From: Lateolabrax maculatus
Taxonomy: Eukaryota; Chordata; Actinopteri; Acropomatiformes; Lateolabracidae
Reading direction: 5' to 3'
Assembly (NCBI GenBank): GCA_031216445.1
Contig: CM062196.1
Coordinates: forward strand, 26,113,501-26,177,500
DNA: 64,000 nt
Both the position numbers and the translations under genes were made by a program. Positions 34,769-46,605 of this stretch are shown here, one piece after another; position 1 is the first letter of the stretch, and every line of letters begins with the position of its first letter. A model generated the notes under the pieces. That model worked only from the letters and a program-made list of their open reading frames with translations, did no database searches and was not told where the DNA came from.

Positions 34769-35553
34769 TCTAATGCCTCTGTTTTATTTTTCAGTGAAAC
34801 TTTTTTCGCTGCCATCATTTAAAGTTACTATTCTGGCTCAATACAGGTTGAACTTGTTTTGCCATGAAATACACTGTACGCTTTCATAGTACATTATCTT
34901 TCTTGCAGTGCCACACCCCTCCCACCCCACAACCGTCACAAACACACATACACGTGCAACAAACACACCCACCGACACACTTTTAAGGCCAAACTGTTTT
35001 TGGGAGTGTGTGTTATCAGATGTCTCTTGAACTTACTGAGGACTATTCCACATCTGACAACTTTCCAATTCAGATGAGGCATTGAGAAGTAGGACACTAT
35101 AGATTCTGTTTCAGACTGAGAGCAGGTTTGATCTCAGACTGAAAGGCTGAAATGAAGTACCATCTCTTTTAGGTCAGCTCATTGTGCCTTTCCATTGTAT
35201 GTAGTTACACTCATGCATGAAAGCATGCTGCATAATGTTAGCTATCTCGGGAATTCTGGGTGTGGCATCATTTCAACAGTGTTATTATCCATACAATTTA
35301 AATGTTTATTTCTTATTAATTTAATTTTAACGAGTTTGAAAATTTCATATAATAAAGTAGTTTCTGTTGAGACCCATTTGAAACCCTGTGGATCATGGAC
35401 TGTCATCATGCTACAACAAGGCTGTTCTTCTCAGGTCTTAAACATTGAAATGTTGGAGATACAAGACTTTCCCCTGACAGAAGAGATGTGTTTGTACATG
35501 CATCTAAGATACTCACAAATCAAAGCAGTATAGTAGTCTTTCTGTGTGTATTC

Positions 35554-35585
<32 letters not shown>

Positions 35586-38064
35586 CCATGCACTCAGAGG
35601 CATTAGATCTCATGTGGGAAGAATTAATCCTCCCTCGTGTAATTGCATTAATTGCTCTTCTGTTATTCTTTCTGTTCTGGTGTGTGTGCCTCTCCTGTCA
35701 GACCTGACAGCCTGTCTGATGGCTGGGACCGAGGCGCCTGCTGGCATTAAAAATACACACTACTTGGATTGCATGCAACACAAAAAACTGGCACACACAA
35801 AAATTTGCACACTGCAGGATATGAGCCTTTGAACTGCAGCCAGAGCTTCATGTATGCTGATTGTTGTGTGTGTTTGCCAAGCAGTAAAATGTGGGCCTCA
35901 CTGATGTTTTACTCTGTGTCTCTTACAGAGGAGTTTATAGGGTATGGAACAGACTTAAAGATGAGACATGAACTAGAGCTGTAATGACAGTGGCTATTGT
36001 CTACTGCTGCACCTCTGTGTAGGTGATGACAAACTGTGGGTAGTAAAATAAGACAAACAACAGTTCAGGTTCTGCATGTAGTGAACTTTAAGTGAGGCCA
36101 GCCTTTTGCTGTCTTCCCCAGAGTCAGATCAGATTAGGGTTAGGGTTATAGTTTTTTTAATTGTTGTCTGAATGAGTGACTAATCTGGTTTCCACTCCAT
36201 TTCTTCTGAAAACCAGCTAATCTAAATAATGTGTGAAACTTTATGTAAATTATTATATTTCTGAAAAGTCATAAATTCCATTATGTTCTTACTCCTATAA
36301 TTTTTATCTCTCTGAGATACTAGGAACATCATGATGATGAATGGAAATCCTCACAGATGTGAACTGTAAACTACCTTCATGAAGATGTGTTCATAAAGCA
36401 CCTCAGCAGGCAAACATTGACGGACAGATTTACTTAAGAAAATGGCATTTGTAGTTATATACATGCCTATAAAATGTATGTTTCTGACTTGTGTAAAATT
36501 CTATCTGCACAATGTTTACGCCTGGTCTCTATTAGTGTGATCTTCCCCTAAATGCATACTGTATACAATATGGTGTGAGACAGACGTTTCAAAAACTTGC
36601 ACAAATGACACACAAAGTGTGACTCCTGCGTCATCTGCTCCCCCATCTGCGCCTGAAAAACAGACCTTAGCAAATGATTACTGATTATTTTTCCAAAGAC
36701 AGTACATTTAAAGAAAAGTTTTATTTACATGGAGGTCAGTTAGTAAAGTTATATGATTGGACATTTACTGTAACAGCTGCTTGGTTAAATTCAGGCCAAA
36801 TACTGATGAGGGGCATAACCAAAGAAACAGTAATTTCTGTATAATGCATCAAATCCCCATTTTATATGTCACGTCTCACACCAGAAACAGCCAGATATGT
36901 CAATGACAACAACTGAATTAAGTGGTTAAATGAAGTGATCACAGAGATTTGGAAGCAGCAGAATGTTATTTGACAGTTACATATCAATGTTTTACCAAAA
37001 GTTCTGCTTTTCACATACGCAGTTTTCAACTCATTCCCTTTGGAGAACATTTTGGAAAAGGCTTAATTTTTAGTGTGGATGGAAGACCAAAAAGAAGAGA
37101 CATGGACATGGTTCCAGTGAATAATTCATTTTTCTCTTTCATTTACATATAAAAGTAAATGGAAGAAAAGGAAAAGGGAAAATTAGTAAGACTTTTTAAA
37201 AATGAAATTAAATATGTGTGAGCTATTATTAAAGATTTACATCCTCATTACTAACCAATGGGCTTCGGGCTGAGTGCAACAGACTAGAGTTCTCTCTCTC
37301 TGTGCCAATTGCTTGCATCCATGTGTGTCATGTGTTGTAAGTACATACTTCGCATTCATGCATACAGACTCAAAACAGGATGCCATTAATTGTGAGCTCA
37401 ACCTCAGAAACATGGTGGCACTATCTGTCACTACTCAAGACCCAAAAGGCAGCCAGTGTCGCAACATGATGAAGTCGAAGATGTTTCGACTTATTGCAAA
37501 ATTTGCAGGAGCGACAATGTGGCTATCAGTCATGCTTGTTTGGATTCCTTTGGGAAATGGAAGAACATCATTGTTTTTTACTTCACTCAACTACATGCTG
37601 GAGGAAATGCTGATCATCACAGTGGACTGCTTCCCAATTCACTATGATACAACTTTAATGAGCTACCAGAACTTGAAAAAGAAAAATGATGAAAACACAT
37701 TGTTTTGTAAATGAACTAGTCCACTGTGTGCCACTTTGTATATTTATAAGGGACCATGTTCAATAATAAACATAACAGTGGCCATAAAGTTGCAATATGA
37801 GAAAATAAAAAGCATTCAGAGCTGAGTATGTAAATAACATTCAACTTACTGCAAACGCCTGCCTGTTTATATCTGTATGTGTGAATGAGGTGTTAGCATG
37901 GCCAACTAATGGCCAGAAATAGAGCAAAAATACAGCTTCAGGTATCTGTTCTGGTTTAGGTCGGGTTAAGGCGCATGTATGGGCTGGTTAAAGTTCGTTT
38001 TAGGCCTGTGCAGAACTGTACCACAGAAAGAGTAGAGAATTCAGAAAGTACTGAGAGACAGAGT
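34765..38064. other. Intergenic; conserved-element-like stretch at 35595-35770
   Basis: A (CA)n run lies at 35552-35584, followed by a stretch containing GTGTAATTGCATTAATTGCT that looks like a conserved non-coding element. A frame at 37274-37714 (+) of 146 codons has no recognisable domain or splice sites. No gene supported. Confidence 0.4.
35552..35584. repeat. (CA)n microsatellite
   Basis: CA run with one AA interruption. Confidence 0.95.
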
Positions 38065-38560
38065 AAAGGGCCATACACAACAAAAACTATAACTATAAAG
38101 ATAACCATAATGATATGAGCACCCACACTGATGAAAGATTCTATAAACAGCAGCACCAAGAATGCGCTGTACTCCAGCTTCGTCAGCAGCTTAGGAAAGT
38201 AAATATTGATGGATAAAATGGATATAGATGAGCTGTTTCCGCTGTAAGGAGCTCAGTAAGGACCAAATGCACCCAAGTTTGGCAGAATGTCTAAGGTAAA
38301 AATTTAGTTTTTTTAATGTGTAATTTCCAGCAAAATATTACGATATATAAGCACTTCATAAGGTGATGTGCATGTGAAGATTCTGTTTGGTTGTCAGTGT
38401 TTCTTTCATTCATCAGATCGCTCTGAAAGTGATCCAAACGATATCATTCACCACTGTCGTTGTCGTTATAGTTTTGGTGTGGACTTCACCATCCTCTTGA
38501 GTTTTTAAATGATGTTTTATAGTTATCTTTATAGTTATCGTTCTTGTGTGGACTGCCCTT
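38065..38560. mobile_element. MITE with ~48-bp inverted repeats
   Basis: The left end AAAGGGCCATACACAACAAA continues with ACTATAACTATAAAGATAAC. The right end is its reverse complement with few changes (TTTATAGTTATC ... GTGTGGACTGCCCTT). The roughly 400-bp interior has no coding capacity. Ends that begin with GGGC(A)GTCCACAC and continue with GATAACTATAA are common in fish genomes as non-autonomous DNA transposons; the superfamily is uncertain. Confidence 0.8.
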
Positions 38561-40305
38561 AATGCATTGTTGGTGCATGGGATTTGCTGAAAGTTGATTG
38601 TGACTGTACTGTATATTATATGAAAGGATTGTAATACAGACTTCTGCAGTCTCTGTCCCTGGAGGCCCGAACTATTATATTTTCACACTTTGGACCTAGA
38701 GGAACTGTTACACACTCAAAGTTATCAGTGATAAAGGGTTAATCAGTCACACACGCTCAACAAGCTGGCTGGACGCAGTGAGTGGAAAGCAGCCAGGTGT
38801 GTCCAGAAGGGGATTTTCAAACCTCATTTTCCTGAATTTCACATCATTTGCAGCCGATCTGGCATAGCAAAACAGCCAAGATTTGAAAGGATTCCATCAA
38901 AATCCTTTAAAGTGGAGGCAAGCTTCCTGGAACTGATGCAGGAACCAGAAGAATAATAGACACACAGCCTGCAACGCTCTGCAACCATGTCTTAGCATTC
39001 AACACTTGCAGTAGGCGCAAACCATTTGTCTCATTGACGAGTGAGATCTGATTACTACAGTTGAAATAAATAACTGCTGAGAATCCAAGCTTTTCAGTCT
39101 GGGAATCTACACCACCCTGACCCTTCACCACAGCACTATATTAACATTTATAGTCTCACTGACTAACTGTACAGAACTTAAAGAATCACTCCAACATTTT
39201 AGGAAATATACTCCGGAAAGGCTGTCTTACTGCCAGTCTTTTATGTTTTCCAAAAATTACAAAGTTATACATGAAATTATTCTATATTTTTATGTCAATT
39301 AAACCCATCAAAAAAACAAAACTAACAATGTGTTATTGCATCTGTGGCACTCAAGCCCATTGGTTCCTGCTGAAAATGTAAATCTTCGCCTCAAAAATAT
39401 ATAGTTAAATTATATAGTATAGTAATATAAAGCTAAATCAGCTAGGACTTTTAGTTTTAACCAAACATTACTCAAGCAGGAGGAAATACTGCATTTGTTG
39501 GGGCCTCTTTTCTGTTATTGGTGCTCTAGTGAGTATTTGGGGCAGCAGGACAGTGTGAGTTCATGGTGATGAAGGAACATGTCACCCAGTGCAGCGGTGT
39601 GGCTCACTGATGTGCTTTGAATCATTTTTGGACAACAATGGATATCTATGGCACAGAGGAAGAAGACATATCATGCTTTGGATACAAAATGTGTGCATGT
39701 GTCTGCTTGTCCTGGTGGCTTAGGGACTACTTGCAGGGCTAGTTGTCTACAGCCGATAGGGTGCAAACAGGTCACATGCTAACTAGCTAACGTGAACCGG
39801 CCACTATAAATCTCCAACTCAAAGCTAGCTGCCAGCCAGGGTGTTTTCAACTTCTGGTGTTTTACTAAAATAATTCACATACCAAAAATGTAGGAATTTG
39901 GCAGCTCATTAGTTTGATGTTACCACTGAGATAGGTTAGTATCCAGCTATTGTAAGGTAACATCAACAGCTTCCTGCTTAGCCGTGTTCCGTAGCTTCCA
40001 ATCACTTACAATCAATACTAATGACTGCACCTTTAAATCTATGAATATGCTGCACACAACTGTTCAGAGCTTGTGTTTGACATGTCATTTTACCATATGA
40101 TGCATTAACTACATTAGCTCTGCAAATCACCTCAAACTTCTACTGCACTTTGCTGTGTGCCTGAACTGACTCTGTGGAGATTACACAGTGTTTTTGGTGA
40201 GTTTCATCATAGTGCTAAAGCAGTGTGTCCACACCCTTCATTCTCCACTGATGAAACATGATGAGTTTTGAGTTTCTGATCTATATGTCAGGAGATGGGG
40301 AGGAG

Positions 40306-40309
<4 letters not shown>
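38561..40309. other. Intergenic, nothing recognised
   Basis: AT-rich DNA without a convincing frame, RNA or transposon end. Confidence 0.45.
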
Positions 40310-40341
<32 letters not shown>

Positions 40342-40345
40342 CGTG
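40310..40345. repeat. (GT)n microsatellite
   Basis: GT run ending in GC-interrupted units. Confidence 0.95.
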
Positions 40346-40512
40346 CATGTGTGCTTGCATGAAGCCTTTTCCAGAAATATAGGAAAAGCAATAAATCTTT
40401 AATAAATGGGATTTTGTTATGTAACAGAGTCACTACTAACCTCTGTCCTGCCTGGTTAGGCAGCTGAATGCAGGGGAACTATTGGTGGACATTTACTGTA
40501 GGGGATTTTCAA

Positions 40513-40680
40513 GCTGACTTTTCCATCCATCCATCCATCCATCCATTCATTTTCTTCTGCTCATCTATCCCCTTATCCTGGGGGATCCTGAGGCGTTCCC
40601 GGGCCAGATGAGATATATCATTTCTCAAGCGTGTTCTGGGTCTACCCCAGGGTCTCGTACCGGCTGGACGTGATTGGGAA
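40513..40680 (-). mobile_element. Rex3/RTE-like LINE, 3' end fragment
   Basis: The + strand opens with a (CATC)n tract (GATG units in sense) and reads on as the complement of the last coding stretch. In sense one frame gives LARERLRIPQD followed by KKMNGWMDG. The end with GATG repeats and the phrase GAGGCGTTCCCGGGCCAG match the common Rex3-type repeat of teleosts. It is strongly 5'-truncated. Confidence 0.72.
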
Positions 40681-40724
40681 ATATTAAATTTGGCGGGTAT
40701 AAAAGTGACTTACATGCCACAACA

Positions 40725-41485
40725 TATACTATATGGCCAAAAGTCAGTGGACAACTGACCATCAAACCTATATGAGCTTGTTGGACATCTCATTCTAAAA
40801 CCATGGGCTTTAACATAGAGTTGGACACCCTTTTGCAGCCATAACAGCCTCTGGGAAGGTGTTCCACAAGCTTTTGCAGTGTGATTGTGGGAATTTGTGC
40901 CTATTCAGCCACAAGAGCCCTAGCTCACAATCGGCATTCTCATTCCTTCTAAAGGTGTTCAGTAGGGTTCAGGTCAGGGCTCTGTGCCGGCTGATTAAGT
41001 TCCTCCACACCAAATTCGTCTAACCATGTCGTCATGGACCTCACCTTGTGCACAGGGGCACAGTCATGCTGGACCTTCCCCAAACTGATGCCACAGAGTT
41101 GGAAGCGTCTAATTGACTAAAATGTCTTCATATCCTGTAGCATGAAGAAGAACCTTCAGTGGAATTAGGGGGCCTAGCCCAAAACCTTAAAAGGGCAGAG
41201 GCAGTTTGGAACTCTATAGTGAGTAATGCAACAGATCATAGCTGATCTTTACGCACCACATGCTTTACTGATTGGCCCGCTCTGTGAGTCTGCTTGGTCT
41301 ATTACTTCGCAGCAGAGCTGTTATTGCACTTCCACTTGACAATTAATGCACTTACAGTTGACTGGGGCAGATCTAGTTAGGCAGAAATTTGATTTGTGGC
41401 AAAGGTGGCACTTTATGACAGTGCCACATTTAAAGTCGCTGAGCTTCCTATGACCCATACTGTGTACTGAGTGCCATTGGTTGCC
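40725..41485 (-). mobile_element. Second Tc1-like transposon, internally deleted, one end only
   Basis: The tip TATACTATATGGCCAAAAGT is followed by GGACAACTGACCATCA and a long stretch that is the complement of a Tc1-like transposase gene (GTGCACAGGGGCACAGTCAT, GGAACTCTATAGTGAG). At about 41185 the sequence jumps from the C-terminal to the N-terminal part of the transposase, so roughly half the gene is gone. Homology fades at about 41485 near the transposase start, and no right inverted repeat is found. This is a different family from the element at 28927 (other tip sequence). Confidence 0.85.
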
Positions 41486-43781
41486 AATGCCAAAAAAGTA
41501 TCCTCAGATCTGTGCTGATTTATGTTCATTCAGGTTAACATATTAATGCTGACAGAAACTAAACCAAAATACTTAAGGGATGAGGACTGTTAGTCACTGT
41601 CCATCACAGTCTCAACAAAGGAGTTTCTTGCTATCTTTGCAGGATGCCAAACTTTTTTGCGTTTGTGTTTCTTTTCTCTTCTTGGCATCTGTCATTGTCA
41701 GGCTTATATTAAATAACACTCGCTTCTAGATGTTCCGCAACAAATTAATAGGGAAATGACAACCATGTGACTGGGACAAAAGTAAATGATGTTTTGATTT
41801 CCCCCTAGGATTTGTTGTTCTATGCGACCAAATCACACAGTAATGTATGGAGCGCTAAGGTCCCTAATGGGTCTGAGATCCAGCATCTGTTGGCCATTAC
41901 ACAAACTATAAATCATGGGTCAAGCACTAGTATTTCTAACAGTAAAAGTAAGGTAAATCCACTCTGAGCTTGTTCAGTCAACTTTGGTAAAGTTTGACAG
42001 GCAAGTGTCTGTTTTCTTTACAAATGGCAGTTAGTTATTGTGGTTGGCTTGCTAGGATGGTACTGGTTAGCTCACAAGCCACAGTAGCTTGCCAACTAGC
42101 TACAAGTTATTACTATGTCACCCAGCTTCCAGCATTATGTCCTTCCCGAGGACAGCCAAGGTACTCTCACTGTGCAATTTTCTGGTGTCACAGTGGCGTC
42201 ACCTTTGGAGTTATTTTACTCAACTGGGTGCAACACAGTGATTTAAAAGGGTCACAGGGAAATTAAAACCATCCTGATCCACTGTGCTTTCAGTATTTTA
42301 AATTGTGATTCAGTCCAGCCAAAAAAGATCAAACCCTCAAATAAACTCAATGGAAAATCAGAAAGTCAAGTTTTCTGTTCATGTAAGTACTCTTTATGAT
42401 AACTCTGGTTCTTATAAATAATGATGAACCCAATCATCTGACAGTTTATCACTTTCCAAGAGTTTGTCTCATTTTCTATTGTTTTGCTAAATTAACCTGG
42501 CTGTTCATCACAGAAGATCTTGCTCTTCCTATTCGTTATTCAGTCCAAAAAGTTAGAAAATCACATGAATCAGTTATGGATTCTACATCTGTCTCTCAAC
42601 TATTTTACAATAACAGCTAAACAATCCCCCCAGTCTTTCTAAACTGACTTCACCATGTTTTTGAGACTTATTTATTCATTTCACAAGATTCATCGGATAT
42701 TTTCTTTTCTCTAAATGATCTTTCCTGATCTTTATCTTTAAAATGAAAACGTCTGATGGAGCTAGGAAAAAGCTAGGGAGGAAAGTTTAGACTGGGGCTA
42801 AATCTTGATTCATGCTGGTCATTGACGTGTCTCTGCTGTTATTAGTCAGCACTCCTTCACAGCTAGATGAAGCTCCATCATATTGCTCTCAAAACAATGG
42901 GACTGCAAACCAGATGTGTGATCACAGAGCCAGCAGCACTTGGTTAATATAAGTGTAGTTTTTGTCCTACATTTTGTTTTATTTTAAAGAAAGAAACCCA
43001 AATGGCTTGAGACATAAGTCCACGTCGTTTTTAATGTTATAGTTTTGCGAGATGATTCATGAATATAATGTTCGCAAAGTGTCTCCCGGAGGCTCAGCAG
43101 ATGCACTGTCACCTTTTCTAAGCTAAGCAGTTGCATCCCCAAGTAAGTGAACTTCCTTCAGTGACGTTACTAATTTCAGTCTTTTCCTATATCAAGCTGT
43201 TACATTCAGTTACATACAAAACTAGGTATCTTAAAGCACTATTTATAAAGGTACACATTTATAAGGGTAACAGCTCAGCAGCTTTTTTGCGACAGTTATT
43301 ACAGTATGAATATTTCTGTGGCTTTAGCCATCTAACATATTGCCATATATGCCATATCCCAATATATGGCATATTATTATTACCCTAAAACTGATCTGGT
43401 CTGCTGGTTCCTGTGCCTCAGGCTGTTCAGAACTAAGAGAGGAAACTATTATAAAATCCACGAGCATTGTTAATTTATTATTATTATTACTTGTAAAAAT
43501 TTTAAGAAGACATTAAATTTGGTGAGTGCATAATGACTTTGTTAGGACTGGAAACTCAAGTTTTAGTACTTGGATGTGACTTGTGATTTGTCAGACTTAA
43601 CCTGAGACTTTGAGACTAATTTGTGACTTCCTTTAACCTGCAAAACAGTTACTTTGTCCTTCCTGTGTTGAAAAACTATAAAGCGTTTATTATGAGCAGA
43701 CAGTGTATTAGAAAGATCTTGAACAGTTATCTTGTTTGTCAGAAAACTGTTGGGCCCACACGTACTCTCTCTGTTGCTTAA

Positions 43782-43783
<2 letters not shown>
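41486..43783. other. Intergenic, nothing recognised
   Basis: Mixed DNA with only short frames. A small palindrome around ATATGGCATAT lies at 43345-43375. No gene supported. Confidence 0.45.
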
Positions 43784-43824
<41 letters not shown>

Positions 43825-43830
43825 TTTGTT
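43784..43830. repeat. (GT)n microsatellite
   Basis: GT run ending in GTTT units. Confidence 0.96.
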
Positions 43831-44313
43831 TGCAAGCTGCTATTATGAGTGTGTCTTGTAGGAATGCACTGGCTGTAGTCTAGACAGCTGATCCCCGTCT
43901 GTCCTCTCCCAGGATCCAGAAAACCAAAGCTGTCGCAATGGTTAACATTTGTTCAAAAGAGGTTGACATGGATGGTGGTCTGAATGAAAAAAAAAGATTC
44001 CCCTCAAAGTGCCACAGCTCCATGAACCATATACACTGACACATTTAAGGATTTTCTTTTAGTTTCACAAAAAAAACATTTTTTCTTTTTCTTCTTGAGA
44101 TTTGTCTGTACAGATCAGATATAAACCTGTCCACTCAGTGACTGTTTATGATAATGTGATACACTGCATATCCATGGCCTGCTTCTCTCTTTATATTTAT
44201 TCAGAAACAAAAATAGTGTCGGAGACATTCCCAGATATATTTTGAAAATTGGAAGAGAGATTTTTTTTAACTTTATTGGAATACATGTCACAGAATAAGT
44301 GAGGTCAATAATT
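43831..44313. other. Intergenic, nothing recognised
   Basis: AT-rich DNA up to the 3' end of LINE copy E. Confidence 0.5.
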
Positions 44314-45775
44314 CAAGTCAGTTTTATTTGTATAGCGCCAAATCATAACAAAAGTTATCTCAGGACACTTTTCACATAGAGCAGGTCTAGACCATACTCT
44401 TTAAAAAAATAATTTACATAGAAACCAACAATTACCACCTCGAGCAGAACCGGGCTCTGGGTGGGCAGCAATCTGCATCGACTGAGTTGGGTTGAAAGGG
44501 GAGGAGAGAGGGGGAGAGGGGAGAGAGAGCAGGTGGAACAAATCAGATTAATAACAATAACAACTGCAGCAGTGAGTGTGGAGCAGGAACATGGGGGCAG
44601 TAGACGGCCGGCAATCACAGATCCAGACTCTACAGCTCCAGAGGCGGAAATACCTGCAGAAAGTGAGAAGGCAAAAAGCACAAGAACTACTGGGAAGAAG
44701 TGGAGTTGGTAACATGTATTAGTAGGATAGGAATACGTACGGATGAAGAGGGAGAGGAGGAGAGAGAAGCTCAGTGCTTCATGGAAAATACCCCAGCAGT
44801 CTAAGCCTATAGCAGCATAACTAAGGGATGGTTCAGGGCTCACCTGATCCTCAGCTAGAGAGTCTTTAGAGACTTATTGGGGCAGCCTGATAATAAGGAG
44901 ATACAATAATCCAACCTAGAAGTAACAAATGCATGGACTAGTTTTTCTGCATCTTTTTGAGACAGGATATGCCTGATTTTTATAATGTTATGTAAGTGGA
45001 AGAAGGCAGTCCTTGAAGTCTGTTATATATGGGCATTAAAGTGAACTTCTGATCAAAGGTTACTAATAGATTTCTTACAGTGGTGCTGGAGGCCAGGGCA
45101 ACGCCATCTAGAGTAACTATATCTATAGATAATGCGTCTCGCAGGTGTTTAGGGCCAAGAATAATAACTTCAGTTTTGTCTGAGTTTAACAGCAGAAAAT
45201 TGCAGGTCATCCAGTCTTTTATGTCCTTAATGCAAGCCTGAAGTTTGGCAAACTTATGGGTTTCATCTGGCTTTACCGATAAGTATAATTGAGTATCATC
45301 TGCATAGCAGTGAAAGTTTATGGAGTGTTTACTAATAATATTGCCTTAAAGAAGAATATATAAGGTGAATAAAATTGGTCCAAGCACAGAGCCTTGTGGG
45401 ACTAACTTTGGTGTGCACAGAGGATTCATCATTTACATGTACAAACTGAAATTTATCTGATAAATACGACTGAAACCAGCTTAGTACGGGTCCTTTGATG
45501 CCAATCAAATGCTCCTGTCTCTGTTATATAATCTGATTGTCAATGGTATTCAAAGCGACACTAAGATCAGAACAAGTACAGAGACAGGTCCTTTGTCTGA
45601 TCCAATCAGAAGGTCATTTGTCACTTTCACCAGTGCTGTCTCTGCACTATAAACACTGACTGAAAATCCTCAAATAAACTATTGTTGTGTAGAAAGTCAC
45701 ATAACTGATTGACGACCACTTTCTCAAGGATTTTAAAGACAAAGGGAAAGTTAGATATAGGTTTATAGTTGGCTT
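44314..45775 (-). mobile_element. LINE copy E, internally deleted and decayed
   Basis: The conserved 3' end starts at 44314. About 80 bp of the 3' UTR are missing near 44438. At about 44850 the UTR is joined to the RT C-terminal part, removing the last 200 or so codons. The remainder contains LNSDKTEV (near 45180), YADDTQL-like sequence (near 45290) and fingers sequence up to 45775, with many small indels. It is more diverged than copies B and C, so it is older. Confidence 0.9.
44980..45700 (-). pseudogene. LINE reverse transcriptase remnant of copy E
   Basis: The longest open part (45210-44980, 76 codons) reads MTCNFLLLNSDKTEV and on through the region after motif D before a frameshift. Upstream in sense, motif C, motif B (shortened by a deletion near 45400) and motif A region are recognisable only as scattered blocks in different frames. 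No function can remain. Confidence 0.8.
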
Positions 45776-46020
45776 AAATAAGGGTGATAGAATGTACTGT
45801 ATCAAAAACCAGTTGTGTCATTATTATATTAAAAAGGAATTAAATATACATAGTACTTTTATACATTATTAAATGACTTCATAAATATCAATTATGAAAA
45901 ATAAAAACAAAAATAAGTATAAGTAGGGCAGAGATATTGTCATTCAGGTCTCTTTAAGTTAATCTTGAGATAAAAGAGTTGGTGGGATATAAATTACATA
46001 AAAGTTTGTAACATCCTGAT

Positions 46021-46160
46021 GAGCAGTTGGCACCTTGCATGGCAGCCTCTGTTGTCAGTCTATGAATGTGTGTGTTAATGGGTGAATGTTGGCATGTGCT
46101 GTTACGTGCTTTGAGTGGTCAGTAGACTAGAAAAGCGCTATATAATTGCAGTCTATCTAC
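46021..46160 (+). mobile_element. SINE-like teleost repeat (3' part)
   Basis: The phrases GGCACCTTGCATGGCAGCCT, GTGCTTTGAGTGGTCAGTAG and GACTAGAAAAGCGCTATATA belong to the 3' half of the same common fish repeat whose 5' half is at 7801-7995. The 5' part is absent. Confidence 0.72.
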
Positions 46161-46371
46161 TAACTTTAATTCAGCATCATTAGCCAATCACATAGCAACC
46201 CATTTTTGTTGTAAAAGCTCCATTTCGGAATTGATTTCATACCAGTTTTCTTTCTTTTGCTGTTGAGGCTTCTCATTTGTGCTGTAATTGCCATAATGTC
46301 CTGTTATTCAGTTGTGATTTGTGCCAAATTGTACCCATGTGAACAAAGTTAGGACAAAAGGCAACACATTC

Positions 46372-46605
46372 GGTCGATGCAGATGGCCGCCCACCCAGAG
46401 CCTGGTTCTGCTCGAGGTTTCTACCTGTTAAAAGGGAGTTTTTCCTCACCACCGTCGCCAAGCACTTGCTCATGGTGGGAACTGTTGGGTCTCTGTAAAT
46501 AATATTTTAAAGAGTATGGTCTAGACCTACTCTATGTGAAAAGCGTCTTGAGATAACTTTTGTTATGATTTGGCGCTATACAAATAAAATTGACTTGACT
46601 TGACT
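46372..46605 (+). mobile_element. LINE copy F, 3' UTR end only
   Basis: From GGTCGATGCAGATGG to ATTGACTTGACTTGACT, it matches the last 235 bp of copy B closely. It is a severely 5'-truncated insertion; the closeness to B suggests it is recent. Confidence 0.93.

Noticed and set aside
36136..36155. Telomere-like TTAGGG units
   Set aside because: Only about two units, well within chance.
37274..37714. 146-codon frame on the + strand
   Set aside because: The translation has no recognisable domain, is broken up by many codons typical of AT-rich noise, and overlaps another frame with an equally weak CxxC. Not enough to call a gene.
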